64,000 nucleotides of DNA from Lachnospiraceae bacterium (GCA_900199595.1 FZRB01000014.1:40091-104090); one strand, 5' to 3'; counted from the first letter of the stretch, positions 35,497 to 45,762 are shown. Notes: generated by a model from the sequence alone, not told the origin. Numbers and translations: made by a program.

Positions 35497-37713
35497 TTAT
35501 AAACGTGGCAGATTATTCTTTCCAACAGTGTTAGATCTTTTTAGATTTGTATTATCATTATTATTTGATTTATTTACATCATTATTTTTATTTGTATTTC
35601 TATTAATGGTTTTACTACTATTAGATCTTTTTATGATATGTTTCTTGTCAGCACTTCCTTTTCCTTTTTCAGGATTTGCTATTTCCGGATCTATAATGTC
35701 CTTATTTTTTTGTTCTTTTATTTCCAGTGAATCATCTTTATTAATATTTTTAAGTTTCTTTTTTTCCTTATAGTCTGCGATAAGTTTCTTAAGCTTAGAC
35801 TTACGCCATAATCTCTTTACATTCGTTACTGCCTCGGTCCAGTTAATACTGAAGGAAAGACCGGCACCAATACCTAATGCTCCGGCAAGTGAGAATTTTG
35901 CTCCGCCTGTTTGAAGCTCTCCGCCTACACTTCCGCCGATACCACCAAGATATGTTGTATATGAAGCTCCAATTCTTATGCCAAAGATACTTATAGAAGC
36001 ACTTCCGCCACCCTTCACTGCTGCGAGAACAAAACCGGCATTTCCGGCTAATCCATATGCTTCATGCTCTTTACCATCATCATCTTTAACGGTAATATTT
36101 CCGATACCACCCTTAAGAATACCAAATGCATAACCAACACTCGCATTTGCTCCAACACTACCGGATACTGGTCCTTTACCTGCTTTAAACTTTACCCTGG
36201 CTCTGATTGCTGATGCCTCTGCTGTCATCATTGCATCACCGCCAAGACTTACAATACTGGAACCTATAGATGTACTTTGTTTAACCTGTCCAAAAGCAAT
36301 ACCTCCTGACAGTGATACACTTTTATGCTTTGAATGAAGCTTAAGTCCTATCTTTCCAACACGACCCTTTATATCCTTGCCATATCTGGTAGTATGGAAT
36401 GTAGTTGTATCATTTGCTTCATAAGCATCGTTAGCAACTGTAAGACCTCTGTAACCTGCTTTACCTATTCTGAATCCAAATAATTCCTTCTTTACGGTCT
36501 TATGAAGTGTCTCGTCTATATCTTTGTAATATGTTTTTTCAAAGCCCGGCTTCCTATGCATAATACCGGCATCTTCAAGTTCTCTTATATCACGAAGATT
36601 CTTATAAAATTCCTTATCATTATTATTCTTGGCATGTTTAATAAGAGAATCATAATCACTTACACTGTATATTCTACCAAGGGTATTAGTGTGCGGAAGC
36701 TTTACATATGACTTATTAGAAATAACTTTCATTTTAAGATCAAGAAATCTGGCAACCTGTTCCAGTTCATCACCCTTTTTTGTAAGATCTTCTTTAGAAC
36801 CAAATTTCTTCATCTTATCGGAAATGAGAACTTCCAGTTTTTCTTCGAGATTTTTTCTGTCTTTATCTGTGAAAGTACGACCCTTTCGTTCTGCAGTTTT
36901 TTTAGCAGACGCTATAGATTTATTTAAGACTGAATCAGACCACTCAAACATAAATGCTGCGATTTCGTCTTCAGTCATATTCTGGATCTTTTCATTTGCT
37001 CTTATGGCCTTCTCCATCATGATTCTCATACTTGGATATTTCTGACAGAGATCTGAATCATTTTTATATGATAATATGTTATCAGGATCCATAAAATCCA
37101 TCAAAGCATTAAATTCATCAGTGGTCAGTTCATCAGTATGCTCAAGATTTCTCAAGTTTTTCTCATATGTATATATCTGTTTTTTACCAAGATATCTTAC
37201 ATTCTGTTTCCATTTAAGCGGCCAGCTGGTTTCTCGAACATCACCGGGTTCAAGCTTATCCGGAGCAATAAGACCATATTCAGGACCGGGATTGTCCGGA
37301 ATTTTGTTTTCAATATCAAGGATAGATTTTGCTGCATCATAACGAATCTTGAGTTTATCCTCATCCGATAAATTTTCTACGCCATTTTGTAGTCTTAAAT
37401 CATTATATATTTGGGCGTGCTTCTTCATTATGACGATTTTTTCTTCCAGCTTCTTTTTATCCTCATCTTTAAGCCACTCTTCACCATTATGTTTTTCAAG
37501 CTGTTTTATTACATCATTTATAGAATCCTGAAGATTGTTATATTTACGTGAATTATGCGTAAACAAACCTCTCCCTGTCTTAAGACATCCGGTTATATCC
37601 TTTAGCTTTTCTTCAAGTTCCTGTCTGTAGGTGAGGTTATTATATTCATGTATACGATTTTGTTGATTATCATCTAAAATTATATTATCTTGGCTTTCAT
37701 CTACTTCCTTCAT
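35497..37713 (-). CDS. 739-residue protein with glycine-rich hydrophobic domain
   Basis: No family is recognised. The first 380 residues are charged and helical with coiled-coil character. Residues about 450-640 are rich in Gly, Ala and Ser in alternating small/hydrophobic patterns (SLSGGIAFG, GSVGANASVGYAFG, LGGIGGSVGGELQTGG), reminiscent of membrane-inserting or beta-barrel-like regions of toxins. The C-terminal 110 residues are an Asn/Lys-rich disordered tail. There is no signal peptide. The ATG at 37713 has AAAGGAG. Pairing with DUF4176 suggests a secreted effector; this is inference. Confidence 0.7.
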   Translation of the reverse strand: MKEVDESQDNIILDDNQQNRIHEYNNLTYRQELEEKLKDITGCLKTGRGLFTHNSRKYNNLQDSINDVIKQLEKHNGEEWLKDEDKKKLEEKIVIMKKHAQIYNDLRLQNGVENLSDEDKLKIRYDAAKSILDIENKIPDNPGPEYGLIAPDKLEPGDVRETSWPLKWKQNVRYLGKKQIYTYEKNLRNLEHTDELTTDEFNALMDFMDPDNILSYKNDSDLCQKYPSMRIMMEKAIRANEKIQNMTEDEIAAFMFEWSDSVLNKSIASAKKTAERKGRTFTDKDRKNLEEKLEVLISDKMKKFGSKEDLTKKGDELEQVARFLDLKMKVISNKSYVKLPHTNTLGRIYSVSDYDSLIKHAKNNNDKEFYKNLRDIRELEDAGIMHRKPGFEKTYYKDIDETLHKTVKKELFGFRIGKAGYRGLTVANDAYEANDTTTFHTTRYGKDIKGRVGKIGLKLHSKHKSVSLSGGIAFGQVKQSTSIGSSIVSLGGDAMMTAEASAIRARVKFKAGKGPVSGSVGANASVGYAFGILKGGIGNITVKDDDGKEHEAYGLAGNAGFVLAAVKGGGSASISIFGIRIGASYTTYLGGIGGSVGGELQTGGAKFSLAGALGIGAGLSFSINWTEAVTNVKRLWRKSKLKKLIADYKEKKKLKNINKDDSLEIKEQKNKDIIDPEIANPEKGKGSADKKHIIKRSNSSKTINRNTNKNNDVNKSNNNDNTNLKRSNTVGKNNLPRL

Positions 37714-37822
37714 ATTAACTCCTTTCAACCTAAAATCACGAAACAAAAATCATTATCAAGATAATAACAAACTATGTACAACAAAAGCGCAACCATCTAT
37801 GTATTTTGCTTTTTATTTTTTT

Positions 37823-38704
37823 CTATGCCTTGTCCAAGGTTAGTATTATTTTAAATAAATCCTCTTCCTGTATAGCGTTTATTGATCCGTTCATTCTCTG
37901 GACAAATTCCTTACAGATATACAGTCCAAGTCCTGCGCCGCCTTTGGTTCTTGAAGAATCTTCCTGATAGAATCTGTCAAATATCTTATCAACATCTATC
38001 TTCTGAGTGGCATCTGTAATTATATTAAGATTCACTTTATCTCCCAAATCATCTATATTAAATTCCAGCCTTTTCACAGAATACTTTACCGCATTTGAAA
38101 CAAGGTTCTGTATGATTCTGGAAAGCTTTTTTATATCCGCACTTACAAATATATCCGACTCAGCCTGTGCAAATACCGGCTCGATTCCCTTCTTATCTAT
38201 CAAGGGGCTCTCAGCCAGTATCTCTTCACAGATAACTTCACTGAGATTTACCTTTTCCATCTTTATATCTATTTTGCCTGATTCAATAAGAGATATCTCA
38301 AAGAAATCATTTACAAGCTTATTAAGGTACTTCGCTCGTTCCAGAGCAATTTCTATATTATGCTGTACCTCTTCAGAATTATCGGACTTCTCTGCAACCT
38401 GCAGATATCCGATAATGGAAGTAAGAGGTGTTCTCATGTCATGGGAGATCATTGATACAGATTCTTTTATCCTTTTCTCATTCTCCTTATTCTGAGCCCT
38501 TACACGCATAAACTTCTCATAGAGATAATTGATTTCAACCGTTATCTTACGCAGGTCTTCGTCGACAAAATCAACGTTCACAGCCCTGTCGTCCGGATTA
38601 TTCTTCATCTCCCTGGTTATACGTTTCATCTCTTTCTTTATAAGAAAAAGTCTGACAATCAAAAAGAGGATCGTTATGATCAGTATAAAATCTGCATAAT
38701 ACAT
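37823..38704 (-). CDS. Sensor histidine kinase of an ABC-linked two-component system
   Basis: The 293-residue protein has one N-terminal membrane helix and almost no extracytoplasmic domain. It then shows the HisKA motif SMISHDMRTPLTSIIGY, the N box NLVSNAVKYS and the G box GGAGLGLYICK. Small sensor kinases of this kind in Firmicutes often sense peptide antibiotics through a partner ABC transporter. The ATG at 38704 has GGGAGGATC. It is the last gene of the order regulator, ATPase, permease, kinase. Confidence 0.88.
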   Translation of the reverse strand: MYYADFILIITILFLIVRLFLIKKEMKRITREMKNNPDDRAVNVDFVDEDLRKITVEINYLYEKFMRVRAQNKENEKRIKESVSMISHDMRTPLTSIIGYLQVAEKSDNSEEVQHNIEIALERAKYLNKLVNDFFEISLIESGKIDIKMEKVNLSEVICEEILAESPLIDKKGIEPVFAQAESDIFVSADIKKLSRIIQNLVSNAVKYSVKRLEFNIDDLGDKVNLNIITDATQKIDVDKIFDRFYQEDSSRTKGGAGLGLYICKEFVQRMNGSINAIQEEDLFKIILTLDKA

Positions 38705-38743
38705 AAACGATCCTCCCAATTTTTTATCCCCCTTAACCAGATC

Positions 38744-39460
38744 CTAGTTAGTAATATCCTTCTTGTTGAAGTAAAGAATAGTTGCAACAACTAATATCAC
38801 TGCAATTATTATCGCACAAATCGCGCACGGTATCAAATCTGAATTTGCGTTGCTCTTAGCTAAGCAGAAAAATGAATGTTCATATATGTAATTTCCGACG
38901 AATACATTTCGCAGTATATTTCCACCTATAGCGGATACGGTAACTGATGCAAACAGCGCTGCATAAACACTTCCGCATATATAAGTAATAAACAGGAAAA
39001 AAGCGTTAAATGCGATCATCTGCAGACACACAACCAGGAACCAAATTATATCTTTTTTGCAGAATCCTTCAAAACTGAAACCATATATCTTTCCATACAG
39101 AATTACCTGAGAAATAATATCAACAACATGGAATGTTATAGTAATTATACTGGTAGCAAAGAGTCTGGATAAAACTACCTTCCATCTGTTACCGCCTGTC
39201 ACTATGGAGATATGCAAAGTTCTGTTTGTAAAATCAATTCCTGCGTACCATGCAACCAGCATTCCCCAGAGAAATGCAAAGGAACAATCCTGAACTGATT
39301 CTACATAACCATCATGCATGCAAAGAAACATAGCCAACGTCTGTGGCTTAAAGCCTTCAACCATCATAGCAACCCACATCATCAAATAAGCTAATATCGA
39401 TACATATAAAGGGGTGAACCTTTTCATTTTGAAACATTCTATCTTTAACTGATTAATCAT
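38744..39460 (-). CDS. ABC-2-type transporter permease
   Basis: The 238-residue protein has six predicted membrane helices and an N-terminal basic segment, as in lantibiotic-immunity-type (ABC-2) permeases. It overlaps the ATPase gene by 8 bases, so the two are coupled and should form one exporter. It lacks the large extracellular domain of BceB, so a BceAB-type detoxifier is less likely than an immunity or export pump. Confidence 0.82.
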   Translation of the reverse strand: MINQLKIECFKMKRFTPLYVSILAYLMMWVAMMVEGFKPQTLAMFLCMHDGYVESVQDCSFAFLWGMLVAWYAGIDFTNRTLHISIVTGGNRWKVVLSRLFATSIITITFHVVDIISQVILYGKIYGFSFEGFCKKDIIWFLVVCLQMIAFNAFFLFITYICGSVYAALFASVTVSAIGGNILRNVFVGNYIYEHSFFCLAKSNANSDLIPCAICAIIIAVILVVATILYFNKKDITN

Positions 39461-40376
39461 TTCTGTTACCTCCTATCATACTCATAAAGTACTCTTCCAG
39501 AGACTGCTCTTTATCCGCAAGCTCATAAACCATTATTCCTGCTTCCATAAGATACTTGGAAAGCTCAGCCTTTATGTCTTTCTTGCCGTAAATCTTCACT
39601 GTATCGTCAGAAACCACCTTATAGGAGTTCTCCGGGAATTGTTTCTCAAGTATTGTTACAGTTTCAGGAACATTGCTGTCCTTAAGCTGGATGTACTGAC
39701 TGCATTTATCTTCAAGTTCCTCATGAGTCAGTGTCTCAATTATTTTACCCTTATGAATGAATATAAAATCCGTTGCAAGAAGATAAAGTTCACTGAGGAT
39801 ATGACTGGAAACAAATATGGTACACTCATTTTCCTCATTTATTGTTTTAAGCTTATTTCTTAGTGTTACTATATTCTTCGGATCAAGTCCGTTTATAGGT
39901 TCATCCAGGATCAGGAACTGTGGATTACCAACCATGGCCATTGCTATACCCAGGCGCTGCTTCATACCCATTGAAAGCTTGTTAGCCTTCTTTTTCGCAT
40001 TTTCAGTAAGTCCTACATATTCGATAACCTTATCAGTAATCTCTTTGTCAGGATTACCAATTGTAAGCCTCTGCAGTTCTACATTCTGTCTAACAGTAAA
40101 CTTTGGATAAATGAAAGGCTGCTCAATCATTGTTCCTATATGTCTTCTCTTATCATTTATCTTCTCAGGATCATTCTCTCCCATAAGAGTAAAATCTCCG
40201 GAGGTAGGAAAGATAAGTCCTGCTATAATCTTCATAAATGTACTCTTACCGGCTCCGTTCTCACCGATAAAGCCGTAAATGTGATTTTTACGGATCTGTA
40301 TACTCACATCATTAAGCGCATAATTTTCTTTGTATTTTTTTGAAAGATTTCTTGTTTCAAGAATTATATCATTCAT
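39453..40376 (-). CDS. ABC transporter ATP-binding protein
   Basis: The protein (307 residues) shows Walker A GENGAGKST, the signature LSMGMKQRLGIAMAM, Walker B FLILDEPINGLDP and the switch His in SSHILSEL. It belongs with the bacitracin/lantibiotic type ATPases (BcrA-like) and has an extra C-terminal domain of about 90 residues. It lies between the response regulator and the permease gene. Confidence 0.9.
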   Translation of the reverse strand: MNDIILETRNLSKKYKENYALNDVSIQIRKNHIYGFIGENGAGKSTFMKIIAGLIFPTSGDFTLMGENDPEKINDKRRHIGTMIEQPFIYPKFTVRQNVELQRLTIGNPDKEITDKVIEYVGLTENAKKKANKLSMGMKQRLGIAMAMVGNPQFLILDEPINGLDPKNIVTLRNKLKTINEENECTIFVSSHILSELYLLATDFIFIHKGKIIETLTHEELEDKCSQYIQLKDSNVPETVTILEKQFPENSYKVVSDDTVKIYGKKDIKAELSKYLMEAGIMVYELADKEQSLEEYFMSMIGGNRND

Positions 40377-40461
40377 TTTTTAACGCTCCTTTCTTTTTAT
40401 GATGCAAGAATACACCCACTATTTAAATCAATTATTTACCAATTCTAAAGAAAAACTAAAG

Positions 40462-40494
40462 AACGAAACAGGCCCTCGTTACTTCGAGAGCCTG
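40462..40494 (-). terminator. Weak terminator or attenuator after the response regulator
   Basis: On the minus strand ACAGGC.CTCG pairs with CGAG.GCCTGT and is followed by TTTCGTTCTTT, an interrupted T-run. It overlaps the final codons of the regulator gene. It may set a lower level of transporter expression rather than end the transcript. Confidence 0.5.
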
Positions 40495-41144
40495 TATCCC
40501 ATACTATAAACAGTATCAATATATGAGTCCTCAGTAAGCTTTCCAATCTTTTTCCTGAGATTACTCATATGCACATTCATTGTATTATCATCGCTGAGAT
40601 AGTCTTCTCCCGTAACACTTTCAAATAAATTTCTCTTAGAGAATACCTTGTTGGGATTCTCGAGCATAAGCTCAAGTATTTTGTACTCCATAACAGTACA
40701 GGACATCTCATTATCATCTATTATGACACGCTTGGAATCCTTATCCAGCTTCATATTCTTATATTCAAGAACTGACGGAGAAGTCACAGCCCCTGTACGT
40801 CTAAGTACAGCCTCTATTCTTAGGATAACCTCATCAACATCAAATGGCTTGCTGATATAATCATCTGCTCCAAGCCTCAGCAGTTCTATTCTGTTAACCA
40901 CCTCATTTTTAGCAGAAAGCACTATAGCAGGTGTATTTCTTGTCTTTCTGTATTCAGCAAGAAATTCCTCGCCGGTCTTTTTAGGAAGCATCAGGTCAAG
41001 AAGAATCATTTCATAATCCTTATCAAGAGCCTTTGTCAGTCCCTCTGCACCATCATATGTGCTGTCAGTTTCAAATCCATTATCCGATAAAACCTTGCAA
41101 AGAAGATTATTAATCATCTTATCATCTTCAACAACAAGAATCAT
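40479..41144 (-). CDS. OmpR/PhoB-family response regulator
   Basis: The receiver domain has the acidic pair at the start (VVEDD), the phospho-acceptor Asp in ILLDLMLPKKTGEEF, and the Lys in YISKPFD. A winged-helix DNA-binding domain follows, with the FSKRNLFESV and HMSNLRKKIG elements. At 221 residues it is standard. It heads the regulator-ATPase-permease-kinase module and probably controls it. Confidence 0.93.
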   Translation of the reverse strand: MILVVEDDKMINNLLCKVLSDNGFETDSTYDGAEGLTKALDKDYEMILLDLMLPKKTGEEFLAEYRKTRNTPAIVLSAKNEVVNRIELLRLGADDYISKPFDVDEVILRIEAVLRRTGAVTSPSVLEYKNMKLDKDSKRVIIDDNEMSCTVMEYKILELMLENPNKVFSKRNLFESVTGEDYLSDDNTMNVHMSNLRKKIGKLTEDSYIDTVYSMGYRLSK

Positions 41145-41182
41145 TTTGTCCCCCTTTATATAAAGCGAAATATATAATAAAT

Positions 41183-44110
41183 TTAGCTATTAAGCAATTC
41201 CTTCAGTGTCTTCATTATCTCCGGAACATCATAAGGTTTTGCCATATGGCCGTTCATACCTGCATTTATGGCAATTTGTCTATCCTCTTCAAAAACATTT
41301 GCCGTAACAGCCACTATAGGGATTCCGGATTTTTCTTTATCATCAAGTGCACGTATCTGCCTTGTTGCTTCATAGCCATCCATTTGTGGCATTTGAATAT
41401 CCATTAGAATAATATCGTAGTAACCGGCAGATGCAGCTTTCATTCTTTCAACTGCTTCTGTCCCATCTCCTACTATTTCAACGGTAAGCCCAACACTGGT
41501 CAGTATGTTCTCTGCAAGAATCTGATTTAACTGATTATCTTCAGCAAGCAGAACACGTTTTCCTGAAAAATCCATATTTTCTTCTTCATTCGTAGAATTT
41601 ATATCAACATCTGTTATGCTCCCATCAGATGTTCCTGACGTATCGTGGCTTGTAATTCCTCCACCGTATTTGCAAGGAATTTCAATCACAAATTCACTGC
41701 CCTCACCCTCTGAGGAATTAACTGTTATAACACCACCCATCATATCAATAATATTCTTAGCTATGGCCATTCCAAGGCCTGTGCCTTGTATACCGCTGAC
41801 CGTACTGGTCTTTTCTCTTGTGAATGGCTCAAATATGGTTTTGCGAAATTCTTCACTCATTCCGATACCATTATCTTTGATACGGAATTCAAAATCAGAA
41901 ATACCCTCTGCATACGACTGCTTCTCAACAACCTTAAAGCTGATTTTTCCACCTTCCGGCGTAAACTTTATTGCATTAGAAAGTACATTTAACAGTAACT
42001 GATTAAGCCTCAGCTTATCAGTAATAATATCTTCATGAATAATGTCCTTCATTTCAACATACAGTTCAAGCTGTTTTGAGACAATATCAGACTGAACAAT
42101 TGTTTTTAATTCACTTATCACATCCGGCAGATGTACTTCCGACTCTTCGATAATGACCCTTCCGCTTTCTATACGGCTCATATCAAGCACATCATTTATA
42201 AGTGACAGAAGATGCTGACTGGAAACTGAGATTTTTCCGAGATAATCTTGTACCTGTTCTTTATTATCAATATGTGATGCCGCAAGATCAGTAAAGCCTA
42301 CAATAGCATTCATCGGTGTGCGGATATCATGTGACATATTATTAAGAAATGCAGTCTTTGCGCGGTTGGCCTGCTCTGCGATGATCAATGCATCAGACAG
42401 TGCTTTCTGACTTTCAGCAAGCTCACTATTCTTAGCCTCAAGTTCGAGTCTGGCTTTTTCTTTTTCTTTGACCTGTTTCATCGTACGTCTTATGTTACGT
42501 ATAAGCAGTAATACAATAATAACGGCAATGGCAAGAATAAGCGTACCAACAATGGCTATATGATCCTGCAATGCATCTATAAATCCATAAGAATAAAGTC
42601 CACTGGTATATCGATAAGATATACTCTGAACATAATCATTACCAAGTACATTGACGCCACGATTGAGAAGCTTCAGCAGTCCTTCATTACCGATGTCAAC
42701 ACCAAAGCATCTGTCATCGTTATAATTTGTCTGAAAAAGTGACAGATCTTTATATTTTCTATTTCGGATAATATCATTTGCCCTCAGGCCGTTCAGTGTA
42801 GCACATCCGGCTTTACCGGCAAGTACAGCCTTAAGACAGTCCTCGCTGGATTCGTAAAATGTTATCTCTGCATCGGGATAATTTGTCTGCACAAAGTAAT
42901 ACTGCATCCGATTGTTCTTATTTACAGCAAAATGTTTTGTAGTATTTTCATCAAATTCACCCTTATATGCAAGATCCGCAGGGGACGAAGATACAGGATT
43001 AGACAAGTAAATTCCATTTTCTTCAGAATAATATAAACCTCCTCCTACAGGAAATGCTACATCTATTTCTTCAGAACTGACTGCTGTAATCATATCATCG
43101 TAACTCTGATATCCATTATATACGACAGATATATCCTTCATTCCCAGAGAATTCAAAATAGCGGGAACAATAACACATACGATTCCCGTTACATTTCCCT
43201 GATTATCCGTATCACTATAAGGAAGATAATGATCAAGATAACCAACTTTAAGAGTGGTATGATTATTCATCCAGTCGCGTTCAGCCCCAGAAAAGGCCAT
43301 TGCCGTAACACTTACGGAATAATACTTAGCACGTAAATTATTCAGATAGTTGGGTTCTTCTGCATTCAGTAAAGACTGGGCAGAATTAAGCTCTGCCAAA
43401 AGATCAGAACGTTTTTTATTTACGCAAAGGTAATAATCGGATGTACCAAATACATTCAGAACTTCGGAATGATCTCTGCCGTAAGCACCATCACTTTCAG
43501 CTGCAAGAACATCCACTTCATGGGAATCAAAAGCATCAAACAGCTCAGTATAATCAGAATAAGTGACCACCTCTGCAGATACATTATTCTCATCAAGATA
43601 CTTATTCAGGACATCAACCATTGCGCTGTCCAGCACACCTATTCTGCATCCATTCAAAGTAGCAGGATCAGCTGTGATATCTACATTTTTATCATTCTTA
43701 ACGAGATAATAAGATTCGTTGCCCATCACGGCATTAGGATAACCAATTATATCATCTCTGTCTTCCTTCCAGGCAAGACCTGCCAGAAGATCAATCTCTC
43801 CATCCAGAAGCATCTGATATAGATCACCAAAATCACCATAAACATATTCATATTCCCAGCCGGTATATTCAGACAGCTTACGATAATATTCATAGGCGTA
43901 GCCACTCTTTACCTCACCTTCACCAGCTCCCTCCTGGAATATCTCATTCTCATAGTAGCCTACACGGACAATTTCTTCATCCGAAGAAGCATTTGTATCA
44001 TAAGAAAAAAAGAAAAGCACAAAACAAAAAGCGCATACGAATAAAACTACACGGAATAAAGCTTTATCAGATAAAGCCCTTTTGCAATTCTTATTCATAA
44101 TACGCTTCAA
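41183..44110 (-). CDS. BvgS-like hybrid sensor histidine kinase
   Basis: The 975-residue protein has a signal/membrane helix (residues 18-38) and two tandem periplasmic-binding-protein type 3 domains outside the membrane (about 48-270 and 285-500). A membrane helix follows near 520-542 and a short coiled coil after it. It then has HisKA (NNMSHDIRTPMNAIVGF), HATPase (NAIKFTPEGG; GTGLGMAIAK) and a C-terminal receiver (ILMDIQMPQMDGYEA). There is no Hpt domain. The likely start is TTG with GAGGT 6 bases upstream. It probably senses an amino acid-like ligand. Its output partner is not adjacent. Confidence 0.92.
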   Translation of the reverse strand: MKRIMNKNCKRALSDKALFRVVLFVCAFCFVLFFFSYDTNASSDEEIVRVGYYENEIFQEGAGEGEVKSGYAYEYYRKLSEYTGWEYEYVYGDFGDLYQMLLDGEIDLLAGLAWKEDRDDIIGYPNAVMGNESYYLVKNDKNVDITADPATLNGCRIGVLDSAMVDVLNKYLDENNVSAEVVTYSDYTELFDAFDSHEVDVLAAESDGAYGRDHSEVLNVFGTSDYYLCVNKKRSDLLAELNSAQSLLNAEEPNYLNNLRAKYYSVSVTAMAFSGAERDWMNNHTTLKVGYLDHYLPYSDTDNQGNVTGIVCVIVPAILNSLGMKDISVVYNGYQSYDDMITAVSSEEIDVAFPVGGGLYYSEENGIYLSNPVSSSPADLAYKGEFDENTTKHFAVNKNNRMQYYFVQTNYPDAEITFYESSEDCLKAVLAGKAGCATLNGLRANDIIRNRKYKDLSLFQTNYNDDRCFGVDIGNEGLLKLLNRGVNVLGNDYVQSISYRYTSGLYSYGFIDALQDHIAIVGTLILAIAVIIVLLLIRNIRRTMKQVKEKEKARLELEAKNSELAESQKALSDALIIAEQANRAKTAFLNNMSHDIRTPMNAIVGFTDLAASHIDNKEQVQDYLGKISVSSQHLLSLINDVLDMSRIESGRVIIEESEVHLPDVISELKTIVQSDIVSKQLELYVEMKDIIHEDIITDKLRLNQLLLNVLSNAIKFTPEGGKISFKVVEKQSYAEGISDFEFRIKDNGIGMSEEFRKTIFEPFTREKTSTVSGIQGTGLGMAIAKNIIDMMGGVITVNSSEGEGSEFVIEIPCKYGGGITSHDTSGTSDGSITDVDINSTNEEENMDFSGKRVLLAEDNQLNQILAENILTSVGLTVEIVGDGTEAVERMKAASAGYYDIILMDIQMPQMDGYEATRQIRALDDKEKSGIPIVAVTANVFEEDRQIAINAGMNGHMAKPYDVPEIMKTLKELLNS

Positions 44111-44151
44111 TGTCTGACCTCTATCACTTCGAACAATAGATCTGTATAGCT

Positions 44152-44394
44152 CTATTGCTCTGCATCATTATTCCATAATACAAATGCTCTGTCTCTGGCT
44201 TCATCAAGATCTCGAAATCTGTCTGTAGAAGTCGGTCCTTTATATCCGCATCTGTTACAGAAACAGTATACCACCATCTTATCCCTTCCGGAATCATACA
44301 TCTGAACGATAGTCTTGTGAAATTCAATTACCTTGCCTCCACATGACTTACAAGGTTTTATTGTACGTAATTTGTCAGTAGATTCATCGACCAT
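44152..44394 (-). CDS. Lar-like zinc-ribbon protein
   Basis: The 80-residue protein has CKSCGG near the N terminus and CNRCGYKGP after about 35 residues, then a helix ending LWNNDAE. This CxxCG...CxxCGxxGP...WN pattern is that of the Lar/restriction-alleviation zinc-ribbon family, usually carried by phages and plasmids. Whether it alleviates restriction is unknown. It sits alone between the hybrid kinase and a nuclease gene on the same strand. Confidence 0.65.
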   Translation of the reverse strand: MVDESTDKLRTIKPCKSCGGKVIEFHKTIVQMYDSGRDKMVVYCFCNRCGYKGPTSTDRFRDLDEARDRAFVLWNNDAEQ

Positions 44395-44478
44395 GATAAT
44401 ACCCCCACTATATAAACTATAACCTATTATACAACTATGATAAGAATTTTACATCAAAAAATCCTTTATGAAAACTCA

Positions 44479-45636
44479 TCAATATCCGTTCAAACAAATC
44501 TTGCAGGGAATATAACCCTGTGATATTAACTCTTCTAAAGTACCGGTATAATACATTTTATTATGTTCGGCCATATCACTAATACTTGAACAGGTAGTTC
44601 GATGTATCTTTTTGGTATTTGTGTTTACTATATAATCTGCAGCTGTTTCCTGAGAATCATCTTCAATCTGGGAATCATCTGTTTTCTGAGAATCATCTGT
44701 TTCATTAACCTCAGCTCCCCTGTCAACACTCGAGCTATTATCATCAATACTCCTGTCAACACCTGAATAGTTTTCTTCAGTACTTAAATGGCTCTCACCA
44801 TTAGAATAATCTATTTCTATTCCTGGCTGTACATTAAAACAATATACATTGAAACAGATTCCTTTTCCATTATCTTCTACTGACCATGCTTCCATCTCTA
44901 CTCCGGAAGCAAGAAGATTATCATCTTTATATAATGGAGTGACTCTGTATAAAACATGATTATCGGTATTTCTTAGGTAATCTAAGACCTGAAGTTCGAA
45001 TATCTGCATGGTTTCCTGGTTCAGATACCTTGTTCCGGTAATCAGATTCTTTTCATTTGCATTTTCACCAGCAAGACTATATGCAATAAGATGAGATCGA
45101 TTGTACAGATAATTATCCACAATAACTTCAGGATACTTAACAGTATGCCAGCCAGAAGGTTTTATATCACCTATCTCTCCTCTATCTTCAGATGGCATCA
45201 GGTCTTTACTAAGATTTGCATAAGCAATTCCACATCTTCCTAAAGAATCAAGATCACTATATGATTCAAAGGATTCCTTATTTTTCTTCTCCTCTTCGGT
45301 AAAGAAGGGGATATTGTCATTTATCTTTATATAAGGATCACCTTCATATTCAGGAATATCACTTATATAGGAATCACTTGCTGTGGCAGATTCATATGAT
45401 TCATCATAAATAGAATGATCGGATGTATCCTCTTTAACCTGAATAGTAGTCGGTTCTTCCTTTGCCTGAATAGTTTCTTCATTTCTGTTCTCAGAAGAAA
45501 TTATTTCTGTTGTTATTATTTCTGTCGTTAATTCCTGACTGACATCTGTATCAGGCTTAGCCAACATAAGAGATACTGATATAAAAGACGTAAAACAAAG
45601 AATCAATATGAGTATTATCAAAAAAATCTTTTTCAA
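44479..45636 (-). CDS. Secreted DNA/RNA non-specific endonuclease with C-terminal Ada-like zinc motif
   Basis: The 385-residue protein has a signal or anchor helix (residues 3-25) and an acidic linker. A nuclease domain covers about residues 130-275, with NRSHLIAYSLAGENANEKNL as the equivalent of the metal/active-site His region of EndA-like DNA-entry nucleases. After a Ser/Asp-rich linker comes a small domain with HRTTC...CKIC, as in Ada-type metal-binding modules often fused to such nucleases. The start is TTG with GGAGG 9 bases upstream. Confidence 0.85.
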   Translation of the reverse strand: MKKIFLIILILILCFTSFISVSLMLAKPDTDVSQELTTEIITTEIISSENRNEETIQAKEEPTTIQVKEDTSDHSIYDESYESATASDSYISDIPEYEGDPYIKINDNIPFFTEEEKKNKESFESYSDLDSLGRCGIAYANLSKDLMPSEDRGEIGDIKPSGWHTVKYPEVIVDNYLYNRSHLIAYSLAGENANEKNLITGTRYLNQETMQIFELQVLDYLRNTDNHVLYRVTPLYKDDNLLASGVEMEAWSVEDNGKGICFNVYCFNVQPGIEIDYSNGESHLSTEENYSGVDRSIDDNSSSVDRGAEVNETDDSQKTDDSQIEDDSQETAADYIVNTNTKKIHRTTCSSISDMAEHNKMYYTGTLEELISQGYIPCKICLNGY

Positions 45637-45733
45637 TAATATAAACCTCCATACTGTCTATGACTAATTACTCATAGAATTTGTTTCCACTTTTCACCAT
45701 TGAAAGTATCTTTATAGCAACTCCTCCATATGC

Positions 45734-45762
45734 ATTATAGCATAACTGAGGATATTTTATAA
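45734..45762 (-). promoter_or_regulatory. Extended -10 promoter for the nuclease gene
   Basis: On the minus strand TGCTATAAT (TATAAT at 45739-45734) is an extended -10; the -35 position, TTATAA, is weak. It lies about 98 bases before the TTG start. Confidence 0.5.

Noticed and set aside
35497..37713. Classification of the glycine-rich protein as an LXG or WXG100 toxin
   Set aside because: No LXG or WXG motif is found near the N terminus and no type VII component is in the window, so only the DUF4176 association was kept.
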